From Sandaracinaceae bacterium (GTDB lineage: Bacteria > Myxococcota_A > Polyangia > Polyangiales > Houyiibacteriaceae): DNA of 64,000 nt. Location of the stretch: positions 496,001 to 560,000 of the forward strand of contig JACKEJ010000009.1 of the NCBI GenBank assembly GCA_020633055.1. The letters run 5' to 3'. Below are positions 1 to 7,598 of the stretch, piece after piece; the stretch's first letter is position 1, and each line of letters opens with the position of its first letter. A program made the translations under genes and the position numbers. Under the pieces are notes generated by a model. It searched no databases, was not told the origin of the DNA, and was given only the letters and a program-made list of their open reading frames with translations.

Positions 1-830
1 ACGAGGCCACCGAGCGCGCCGTTCAGCGCCATGGAGAGGTCCAGGCCGCCGGTGCGGAACTTGTTCCAGACGAGGGCGCCGATGAAGCCGGCCGAGGCCG
101 CCAGGTTGGTGACGAGGATGATGCTGGCGACGGCGCCGGGGTCGGAGATGGCGACCGTGGAGCCGCCGTTGAAGCCGAACCAGCCGAGCCACAGGATGAT
201 GACGCCGAGCGCCGCGAGGGGGAAGCTGTGCGCGGGCATGGGCTTCACGCTGCCGTCCGCTTGGTACTTGCCGAGGCGGGGCCCGATGGCGATGGCGCCC
301 GCGAGCGCCATGCCGGCGCCGACCGCGTGCACGACGGTGCTACCGGCGAAGTCCGCGAAGCCCATGCCGGCGAGCCAGCCGCCGCCCCACACCCAGTGAC
401 CCACGACGGGGTACACGAAGGCGGTCGCCAGCACCGTGAACACGAAGAACGTGGTCAGCTTGCCGCGCTCGGCGATGGCGCCGGAGACGATGGTGCAGGC
501 CGTGGCGGCGAACACCAGCTGGAAGAAGACGAAGACGAGGCGGGGCAAGGTGCCGACCATGTCCGGGGCGTCGCCCACGGGCGCGCCGTCCGGGAAGAAG
601 AGCGAGAGGCCGATGAAGGGGTTGCCCTCACCAAACATGAAGCCGTACCCGACGGCCCAGTAGACAATTGATGCAATGGCCACGACGCCGACGTTCTTCA
701 TCAGCACCATGACGACGTTCTTGCGACGGGCGAAGCCGCTCTCAACGAGAGCAAAACCAGCGTGCATGAAGAACACCAGCGCCGCTGCGACGATGACCCA
801 AAGTGAGTCGAGCATGATTTGCGTATCCAT
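1..830 (-). CDS. amt: Ammonium transporter (Amt), 3' part missing
   Basis: Polytopic inner-membrane channel for ammonium uptake. Only the first 276 codons lie in the window; the gene runs off the left edge. Read on the minus strand it begins MDTQIMLDSLWV and continues through MHAGFALVESGFARRKN, a typical Amt helix-1/loop, then a series of hydrophobic helices. The first pore twin histidine is visible in TVVHAVGAG, followed by the usual FPLAALG and GWFGFNGGS segments. The start at 830 is preceded by AAGGAA at good Shine-Dalgarno distance. There is no cleavable signal-like extension before helix 1. It is divergent from the DHH-like gene. No PII (glnK) gene is visible in the window, though one may lie beyond the edge. 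Family call is firm; the symbol is generic. Confidence 0.9.
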   Translation of the reverse strand, partial: MDTQIMLDSLWVIVAAALVFFMHAGFALVESGFARRKNVVMVLMKNVGVVAIASIVYWAVGYGFMFGEGNPFIGLSLFFPDGAPVGDAPDMVGTLPRLVFVFFQLVFAATACTIVSGAIAERGKLTTFFVFTVLATAFVYPVVGHWVWGGGWLAGMGFADFAGSTVVHAVGAGMALAGAIAIGPRLGKYQADGSVKPMPAHSFPLAALGVIILWLGWFGFNGGSTVAISDPGAVASIILVTNLAASAGFIGALVWNKFRTGGLDLSMALNGALGGL

Positions 831-908
831 GATTTCCTTTTCGCGTTCCGGCGAGGTCCGTTCACCTCGACTGTTGGATTGACCATGGCCGCGCAACATT
901 TCCGCTCT

Positions 909-986
909 GTTTCGTGATCAGCACCGAAACGCAAAATGAGACGCCCTTTTCGCGCCTGGTTTGGGCATTGTTTCGGCGATGTTTCG
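909..986. promoter_or_regulatory. Divergent intergenic region with repeated GTTTCG hexamers
   Basis: The 210-base gap between the divergent amt and DHH-like genes is AT-richer than its surroundings. GTTTCG occurs at 909-914, 970-975 and 981-986, and its complement CGAAAC at 925-930, so 909-930 is a 6-bp inverted repeat with a 10-base spacer. This could be a regulator site, but no known consensus was recognised. Confidence 0.25.
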
Positions 987-1040
987 AGCCGGTGAGGGCG
1001 GTGTTGCGCGAGCCTCGAATTGCGCCACGATGGACCGCTC

Positions 1041-1943
<903 letters not shown>

Positions 1944-1976
1944 CGACCGCGGGTCGTCCTGCCCAGCGATCCGGGC

Positions 1977-3452
1977 TCAGATGCGCGGCCGCACCCAGCC
2001 GCCGAAGGCCCGCTCGAGCTCGGCGGCGACCGCCAGCGTGAGGTGATCGTTCCCGTGTGCAGCAGCGACCTGCACGCCGAGCGGGAGACCGCGCGTGTCC
2101 AGCCCGAGGGGGACCTGTGTGACCGGCAGCTGCATCACGTTGAGGATGGCTGTGTAGACCCACAAGAAGGGCCACAGCAGCGGGACGTCGTGCTTGGGTG
2201 CGACCATGCCGTACGGCGGATAGAGCATGATCGTGTCGTTGGCGAGCGCTTCGTCCAGCTCGGCCCGCAGGCGCCGTCCCTGCTCCACCAGCGCCCGCGT
2301 GCGGCCCGGAGCCAGGTCGGTGATGCGCTCGCCGACGGCCAGCACCACGGCCGGGAGCGTGTGGTCGGAGCGACGCAGCGCCAGCTTCGCGAGCTCCGGG
2401 AGGCTCGCGAACTCCTTCCCGTCCGCCAACAACGTGGCGAAGGGCGTCCCCTGCGCGTCGTGGAGCATGCTGGACCAGATGTCGAAGGCCTTCCGGAGCC
2501 GCGTGAAGCGGCGCTCTTCCACACGACAGCCGCGCGCGCGCAGGTGGTCGGCCACGCGTGCCTGGCTCGCGCGGAGCGCAGGGCTGACGTAGGTGCGCCC
2601 ATCGTCGGGGACCTGCAGCACGCGCAGGGACGTGATGTCGACCGCGGCGGGGTCCCCGAGCGACAGTGCCTGCGTGTTCGGGTCGCTCTCGTGTGGACCG
2701 GCCAGCAGGCGCACCACGAGGCTCAGGTCGCCAGCCGAGCGGGCCAGCGGCCCAGTGCTCAGGAAGCGCCCCGCGTCTCCGTCCCCATCCGGATACTGGC
2801 CGCTGTTGGGGATCAGACCTGCGCTGCACTTGTGTCCAAACACGCCGTTGAAGAAGGCCGGCATGCGGATCGACCCGCCCACGTCCGAGCCCAAGCCGAA
2901 CAGGCTGGCCCCCGAGCCCACGATGGCCCCCTCGCCGCCCGAGCTGCCCCCCACGATGCGGGAGGGATCGTAGGGGTTGTTCGTCCGCCCGTAGACGCGG
3001 TTGAAGCTCTCCATCCACATGCAGAGCTCCGACACGTTGGTCACACCGACCGGGATGGCGCCGGCCGCGCGCAGCCGCGCCACGGCGGGTGCGTCCTCGC
3101 TCGGGCGGAACCCGACGCGGGCGGGCAGCCCCGAGGTCTGCGGCATCCCCACCAAGGCGAAGCACTCCTTGATGGTGCACGGCACGCCATGCAGCGGCGG
3201 CAGGTCCTCGGGGGCGCTCACCCGCGTGCGTTCGTCCGCGGCCTCGGCTTCGGCGCGTGCTTCGTCGAAGCGCGTCGCGACGACGGCGTTGAGGGTGGGG
3301 TTCACGCGCTCCACCTCGGCGATGCACGCGTCCACCATGTCGCGCGCGCTCACCCGTCGCTGACGCACATGTTCGGCCACCTCGCGGACGGTGCCGCCGC
3401 GCAGCAGCTCGAGGGGGCTCTTCGGGGTCGGGGGGGCGGCCGGTGCTGTCAT
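1977..3452 (-). CDS. Amidase signature family hydrolase (copy 1)
   Basis: A 491-residue serine amidohydrolase of the amidase signature/FAAH type. The Ser-cisSer-Lys triad has the expected spacing: Lys95 in CTIKECF, Ser170 in VGGSSGGEGA, nucleophile Ser194 in SDVGGSIRMPA. The N-terminal helix pair (VSARDMVDACIAEVERVNP) is like fatty-acid amide hydrolases and other lipid or aryl amidases, not like GatA, and no gatB or gatC is nearby. No signal peptide, so probably cytosolic. The start at 3452 overlaps the stop of the upstream VOC gene (ATGA), so the two are co-translated. A close paralogue lies at 38434-39942 on the same strand. Natural substrate cannot be read from sequence. Confidence 0.88.
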   Translation of the reverse strand: MTAPAAPPTPKSPLELLRGGTVREVAEHVRQRRVSARDMVDACIAEVERVNPTLNAVVATRFDEARAEAEAADERTRVSAPEDLPPLHGVPCTIKECFALVGMPQTSGLPARVGFRPSEDAPAVARLRAAGAIPVGVTNVSELCMWMESFNRVYGRTNNPYDPSRIVGGSSGGEGAIVGSGASLFGLGSDVGGSIRMPAFFNGVFGHKCSAGLIPNSGQYPDGDGDAGRFLSTGPLARSAGDLSLVVRLLAGPHESDPNTQALSLGDPAAVDITSLRVLQVPDDGRTYVSPALRASQARVADHLRARGCRVEERRFTRLRKAFDIWSSMLHDAQGTPFATLLADGKEFASLPELAKLALRRSDHTLPAVVLAVGERITDLAPGRTRALVEQGRRLRAELDEALANDTIMLYPPYGMVAPKHDVPLLWPFLWVYTAILNVMQLPVTQVPLGLDTRGLPLGVQVAAAHGNDHLTLAVAAELERAFGGWVRPRI

Positions 3453-3808
3453 GGTGTCTCGTGGGGGAAAGCGAAGTCGGACAGCGCGACGCGCCGTCCG
3501 TCCGGGTCGCGGAAGTAGAGAGTGTGCGCCGTCTCGGCCTCGACCGTCACGCCCCGCGCCCGTAGGTGGACGCGGGCGCGTGCGAGGTCGCCGTCGCGTG
3601 CGGCGAGCGCCATCAGGTCGCGTCCCCGAGGGTCGGGGGCAGGCTCGTCGTCCTGAGCGGCTTCGATCATCAGCACCGCCCCGTCCAGCGCGAGCCACAC
3701 GCCGTTGCCCGCCTGGGTCGGCCACGGGGCGAGCCCGAGCACATCGCGATAGAACGCGACCAAGCGCGGGACATCCCGCGTCCGGAGGGCGAGGTGGTGC
3801 AGGCGCAT
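3449..3808 (-). CDS. VOC/glyoxalase superfamily protein
   Basis: A small protein of 119 residues with one vicinal-oxygen-chelate half-barrel pattern: MRLHHLALRTRDVPRLVAFY at the start, a central DGAVLMIEAA strand, and HTLYFRDPDGRRVALSDF at the end. The last is the signature segment of glyoxalase, dioxygenase and antibiotic-resistance VOC proteins. The start at 3808 fits the family N terminus; longer in-frame starts exist but would add disordered sequence that overlaps the divergent adenosine deaminase start. The stop codon overlaps the amidase ATG, implying joint translation and perhaps a shared substrate. No specific reaction can be assigned. Confidence 0.8.
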   Translation of the reverse strand: MRLHHLALRTRDVPRLVAFYRDVLGLAPWPTQAGNGVWLALDGAVLMIEAAQDDEPAPDPRGRDLMALAARDGDLARARVHLRARGVTVEAETAHTLYFRDPDGRRVALSDFAFPHETP

Positions 3809-3863
3809 GCCGTTCCCCAGCGGAAGTAGCACGGACAGGGGCGGGTTGTTATCGTCGAGATGC

Positions 3864-5012
3864 ATGCCGAACGCGTCGCCGCTCCCGCTCAGCTTCTTCG
3901 AGCTGCTCCCCAAGACGGACCTGCACGTTCACCTCGACGGGTCGTTGCGCCTCGGGACCATCTTGGACCTGGCCGAACAGGGAGGAGTCGAGCTGCCCTC
4001 GCGCGACCCCGAGGCCCTCTCGCGGGCCATGCACCTGGGCGAGAACACGGGCTCGCTCGTGGAGTACCTGAAGGCGTTCGACATCACGCTGAGGGTCATG
4101 CAGACCGAGGCCTCTCTCCAGCGAATCGCGTACGAGCTGGCCGAAGACGCGGCCAAGGAGAACGTGCGCTACATGGAGGTGCGCTACTCCCCCATGCTGC
4201 ACACGCGCGAGGGGTTGGGCCGCGCGGCGGTGGTGGAGGCGGTGCTGGCCGGGCTGCGCCAGGCCCGCCACGACTTCGGCATCCAGAGCCAGGTCATCCT
4301 GTGCGGCATCCGCAACATCTCGCCGCACAGCTCGGTCGAGATGGCCGAGCTCGCCGTGGCCTACAAGAACCGGGGTGTGGTCGGCTTCGACCTGGCGGGC
4401 GCTGAGAACGACCACCCCGCCAAGCACCACCTCGAGGCCTTCCAGCTGGTGCGCGACAACAACATCAGCGTCACCATCCACGCGGGCGAGGCCTACGGCC
4501 CCGCGAGCATCCACCAGGCGCTCCACGACTGTGGGGCGCATCGGATCGGGCATGGCTGTCGACTTCGAGAGGACGGGGATCTCCTGCACTACGTGAACGA
4601 CCATCGCGTGGCGCTCGAGTGCTGTCCGTCGAGCAACGTCCAGACTGGCGCGGTGCGCGACCTCGCCAGCCACCCGCTCAAGCTCTACTACGATCTCGGC
4701 CTGCGCGTGACGGTCAACACGGACAACCGGCTGATCACGGACACCACGGTCTCGCGCGAGCTGCACCTCTGCCACACCCGCATGGGGCTCGACCTGCCGT
4801 CCATCAAGCACATCCTGCTCAACGGCTTCAAGGCGTCGTTCCTGCCGTTCCACGAGAAGCAAGAGCTCATGCGAGGCGTGGCCCGTGAGCTGGAGCGCTT
4901 CCACGCGGATGGACGTGTCGACCCCGCGCGGCACGCGAGCGATGGCGCCGACAGCGCCGAGCATCGCCGCGACGACCCGCAGCAGCCCGTCGAAGAGCCC
5001 TCCCAGGCGTGA
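3864..5012 (+). CDS. add: Adenosine deaminase
   Basis: Purine salvage enzyme, hydrolytic deamination of (deoxy)adenosine to (deoxy)inosine, cytosolic and zinc-dependent; 382 residues. Visible signatures in order: TDLHVHLDGSLRLG (zinc ligands His21 and His23), TIHAGEAYGP (zinc His and catalytic Glu), HRIGHGCRL, LECCPSSNVQTGA and VNTDNRLITDTTVSREL (the catalytic Asp region in the bacterial NTDN form). The start was chosen at MPNASPLPLSFFELLPKTDLH because the family begins close to the HxH motif. The C terminus carries a short Asp/Ala-rich tail. The stop overlaps the tatD start (GTGA), making a two-gene unit. The related adenine deaminase family is possible, but the length and motifs favour adenosine. 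Confidence 0.88.
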   Translation: MPNASPLPLSFFELLPKTDLHVHLDGSLRLGTILDLAEQGGVELPSRDPEALSRAMHLGENTGSLVEYLKAFDITLRVMQTEASLQRIAYELAEDAAKENVRYMEVRYSPMLHTREGLGRAAVVEAVLAGLRQARHDFGIQSQVILCGIRNISPHSSVEMAELAVAYKNRGVVGFDLAGAENDHPAKHHLEAFQLVRDNNISVTIHAGEAYGPASIHQALHDCGAHRIGHGCRLREDGDLLHYVNDHRVALECCPSSNVQTGAVRDLASHPLKLYYDLGLRVTVNTDNRLITDTTVSRELHLCHTRMGLDLPSIKHILLNGFKASFLPFHEKQELMRGVARELERFHADGRVDPARHASDGADSAEHRRDDPQQPVEEPSQA

Positions 5013-5830
5013 GGCTCTTCGACTCGCACTGTCACCTCGACTTCCCCGTGTTCGACGCGGATCGGGCGGCGGTGCTGGCCCGCGCCGCAGCGGCGGGAGT
5101 CTACGAGCTGGTCATCCCAGGCTACTCGCCCGCCACGTGGTCGCGCGCCGCCGCCCTCACCTCAGCGACCAACGCAGGCGTGCGCGTACACGTCGCGGTC
5201 GGGCTGCACCCCTATGCGCTCGCGGGGCCCGCGCTGCCGGAGGGCGAGCTCACGGGCCAGCTGGTGGCTGCGGCGGAGTGCTTCGGCGCGGTGGCGATCG
5301 GCGAGTGCGGTCTCGACGGGCCGCTCTCGAAGCGGACGGCGGGTGGTGTCTCCAGCGCGGTCCAGGAGCGCGTGCTGCGCGAGCACGTGCATGCCGCCGC
5401 GCTCACGGGGCTGCCCCTCGTCCTGCACGTCGTGCGCGCCCACGCCGCAGCGCTCGAGCTGCTGCGTCCAGACACGACACGCAGGGAGACCCCTGGACCG
5501 CGCGGTGTCGTCCACGCGTTCTCTGGTTCGGTCGACGTCGCGCGCAGCTACGTCCGTCTCGGGTTCATGCTCGCGTTCGGCGGCGCCATCACGCACGCGC
5601 GACACCAGCGGGCTCGCGCTGCTGCGGCGTGGGTACCCGACGATGCGCTGCTGCTCGAGTCCGACGCTCCGAGCGGCCGCCTGTCAGGAGGCCCTCCGCG
5701 CAATGAACCGAGCGCGCTGCCGCGCGTGCTCGCCGTCCTGGCGGAGCTCCGGGGGCAGTCGCAGGAGCGGGTGGCGGAGATGACCCGCGACAACGCCGCG
5801 AGGCTGTTCCGTGTCGGGCCGCTGGCGTGA
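5009..5830 (+). CDS. tatD: TatD-family metal-dependent hydrolase
   Basis: A 273-residue TIM-barrel amidohydrolase of the TatD/YcfH family, described as a metal-dependent DNase with roles in DNA repair and cell-death DNA degradation. Motifs seen: FDSHCHLD (metal HxH), AIGECGLDG (family GEIGLD), PLVLHVVRAHAAALELL, VVHAFSGSVDVA and LLLESDAP (catalytic Asp). The family HPH triplet reads HPY here, a minor deviation. The start is GTG at 5009, overlapping the adenosine deaminase stop by four bases, so the pair is translationally coupled. Other YcfH-type paralogues cannot be excluded, so the symbol denotes the family. Confidence 0.85.
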   Translation: MRLFDSHCHLDFPVFDADRAAVLARAAAAGVYELVIPGYSPATWSRAAALTSATNAGVRVHVAVGLHPYALAGPALPEGELTGQLVAAAECFGAVAIGECGLDGPLSKRTAGGVSSAVQERVLREHVHAAALTGLPLVLHVVRAHAAALELLRPDTTRRETPGPRGVVHAFSGSVDVARSYVRLGFMLAFGGAITHARHQRARAAAAWVPDDALLLESDAPSGRLSGGPPRNEPSALPRVLAVLAELRGQSQERVAEMTRDNAARLFRVGPLA

Positions 5831-5952
5831 CCCTCTCGCACGTTGGTGATGGGCCTATTGCTGATCGAGGGCGTCCTGGGTAGACTGGAGGTCCGCGATG
5901 GCTACGCGGCTCTGGTGGGCTTGGTCGTGCTGGTCGTCCGCAAGGGGGCCGT

Positions 5953-6459
5953 ATGCGAATTTCAGACGTCATGACTCGGGAGCCGCTGATGGTGCACTCC
6001 ACGTGCAGCGTCGCCGACGCCTTGGGCGCTGCGCGAGAGCGCGGGGTGGAGCACCTGCTCGTGTGTGATCATGGCCGCATCGTCGGCGTGGCGTGCGCGC
6101 AGTGTCAGCTCGCGGACGCGCAGCTGGACCGCTACGTCGGGCACTACATGGTGCCGGCCGAGAGCATCGACATGCAGGCGTCGCTCGAGGAAGCCGCCAT
6201 GCGCATGCTCGCCCTCGACCAAGGCATGTTCCTGGTGGAGAGCGCTGGTAAGCCCGTGGGCGTGGCGACGCGCGGTGACCTGCTGCGCGGCGGGCTGGTG
6301 TGCGAAGGCGCTACGCGCGCGCAGTTCTTCTGCGCGGCCTGTGGGGCGCACTCGCACGTACACCTCGACCCACACACCACCGCTGTGGCGTACTGCACGA
6401 GCTGCATGGAGCGCGCGGCGCCGCCTGGTCTGATGGACGACGTGGGCGGCGGCGATTGA
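5953..6459 (+). CDS. Tandem CBS-domain protein with C-terminal zinc ribbon
   Basis: A 168-residue soluble protein. Residues 1-60 (MRISDVMTREPLMVHSTCSV...) and about 61-115 (HYMVPAESIDMQASLEEA...) are two CBS motifs, which together usually form a Bateman module binding adenine nucleotides. The tail has two CxxC pairs, C127/C130 in FFCAACGAH and C148/C151 in AYCTSCME, with intervening histidines, so a zinc ribbon is likely. No catalytic domain is attached, so a sensory or protein-interaction role is inferred. It is monocistronic: 122 bases separate it from tatD and a strong hairpin follows it. Confidence 0.78.
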   Translation: MRISDVMTREPLMVHSTCSVADALGAARERGVEHLLVCDHGRIVGVACAQCQLADAQLDRYVGHYMVPAESIDMQASLEEAAMRMLALDQGMFLVESAGKPVGVATRGDLLRGGLVCEGATRAQFFCAACGAHSHVHLDPHTTAVAYCTSCMERAAPPGLMDDVGGGD

Positions 6460-6495
6460 CGGCGAGCCGCCACGTACGCGGTGCCCGTTGCGCCA

Positions 6496-6540
6496 GCGGC
6501 GGGTTGGCCTCGCGCCAACCGCCCGAGGCCAACCCGCCGC
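6496..6540. terminator. Perfect 17-bp inverted repeat after the CBS gene
   Basis: Arms GCGGCGGGTTGGCCTCG (6496-6512) and its exact complement (6524-6540) flank an 11-base loop, 37 bases after the CBS stop codon. The stem would be extremely stable. There is no T-tract after it on either strand, so it may stop transcription in a factor-dependent way, protect the mRNA end, or be a mobile repeat relic. Confidence 0.6.
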
Positions 6541-6686
6541 CCGCTCGGGTCGCAGAGCCATCGAGGTTCGTGTCGCGATCGAGCCGCCGTCGTGGGCGTG
6601 ATGTCGAGGGTCGTTCGAAGACACTTGCTGCTCGGCGGGCTTGCTGATGGGGCCGCCGTGCCCTATCTCGCTCCCATCGGCCCGCC

Positions 6687-7598
6687 ATGACTCTCCCTCT
6701 CAGCTCCGACACCCTCGCGCTCGCCCCCACGCCCACCGAGGCGCGCGACCCAGTTCTCCCAGAGCACGGTGCGCTCGACGCCGACGCACCCGAGAGCTCC
6801 TACCGAACGCAGCGGCGCTTCGACCGCGCCGCGCGCCTGTTCACCGAGCCCGGACTGCATGCCTTGATGGGAGCGCGCGTGCTCGTCGTGGGCTGCGGCG
6901 GCGTGGGCTCGTTCGCCGCCGAGGCCCTCGCGCGCAGCGGCGTCGGCGAGCTGGTGCTGATCGACTTCGACAAGGTCTGCATCACCAACAGCAACCGCCA
7001 GCTGCACGCCATGAAGGGGACGATCGGTAAGCCCAAGGTGGACGTCATGGCCGCGCGTCTGCGGCTGGTGCACCCGACGGCCGAGGTCGTGGCCGAGCCA
7101 CGCTTCTACAACGCGGAGAGCGCCGAGCAGCTGCTGGCCGGCCGCGTCGACTTCGTGGTCGACTGCATCGACAACATGACCGCCAAGGCGCACCTCGTGG
7201 CGACCTGCCTCGAGCGCGGCATCCCGATCGTGTCGTCCATGGGCGCCGCGGCGCGCCTGGACCCAACGCAGATCCGCACCGGCGACCTGTGCGACACCGA
7301 GATCGATCCGTTCGCGCGCGCGTTCCGCAAGCTGCTGCGCAAGCACCACGGCGTGGACGTGCAGCGCGCCCAGCCCATCGGCGTGCACGCCGTCTACAGC
7401 GTGGAGGTCCCCCGTGAGCCGGCGCCGCTCGCATACGACGAGGGGCAAGGCTTCGTGTGTGTCTGTCCGGGCGGCAAGAACGGGCTCAACGACTGCGACA
7501 AGAAGAACCGCATCGACGGCAGCGCCGCGTTCGTGACCGGGGCCTTTGGTCTCGCGGCGGCCAGCGTCGTCGTGCGCGTCCTGAGCGGCGTCGGATGA
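6687..7598 (+). CDS. tcdA: tRNA threonylcarbamoyladenosine dehydratase (TcdA)
   Basis: E1/ThiF-like enzyme that uses ATP to cyclise t6A37 of tRNA to ct6A. The 303-residue sequence has the family opening RRFDRAARLFTEPGLHAL, the nucleotide loop VLVVGCGGVGSFAAEAL, LVLIDFDKVCITNSNRQ, the catalytic-region VDCIDNMTAKAHL, and the characteristic MGAAARLDPTQIRTGDL. A Cys-rich loop (FVCVCPGGKNGLNDC) is near the end. About 38 residues before RRFD are an Asp/Glu/Pro-rich extension; no better in-frame start was found. The stop overlaps the helicase ATG (ATGA). MoeB or ThiF paralogues are less likely because the RRFDR and PTQIRTGDL signatures are TcdA-specific. Confidence 0.88.
   Translation: MTLPLSSDTLALAPTPTEARDPVLPEHGALDADAPESSYRTQRRFDRAARLFTEPGLHALMGARVLVVGCGGVGSFAAEALARSGVGELVLIDFDKVCITNSNRQLHAMKGTIGKPKVDVMAARLRLVHPTAEVVAEPRFYNAESAEQLLAGRVDFVVDCIDNMTAKAHLVATCLERGIPIVSSMGAAARLDPTQIRTGDLCDTEIDPFARAFRKLLRKHHGVDVQRAQPIGVHAVYSVEVPREPAPLAYDEGQGFVCVCPGGKNGLNDCDKKNRIDGSAAFVTGAFGLAAASVVVRVLSGVG

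Noticed and set aside
831..1040. Possible sigma54 promoter of amt
   Set aside because: The best match on the minus strand has GG and GC separated by 11 bases instead of the required 10, and the bases between do not fit.
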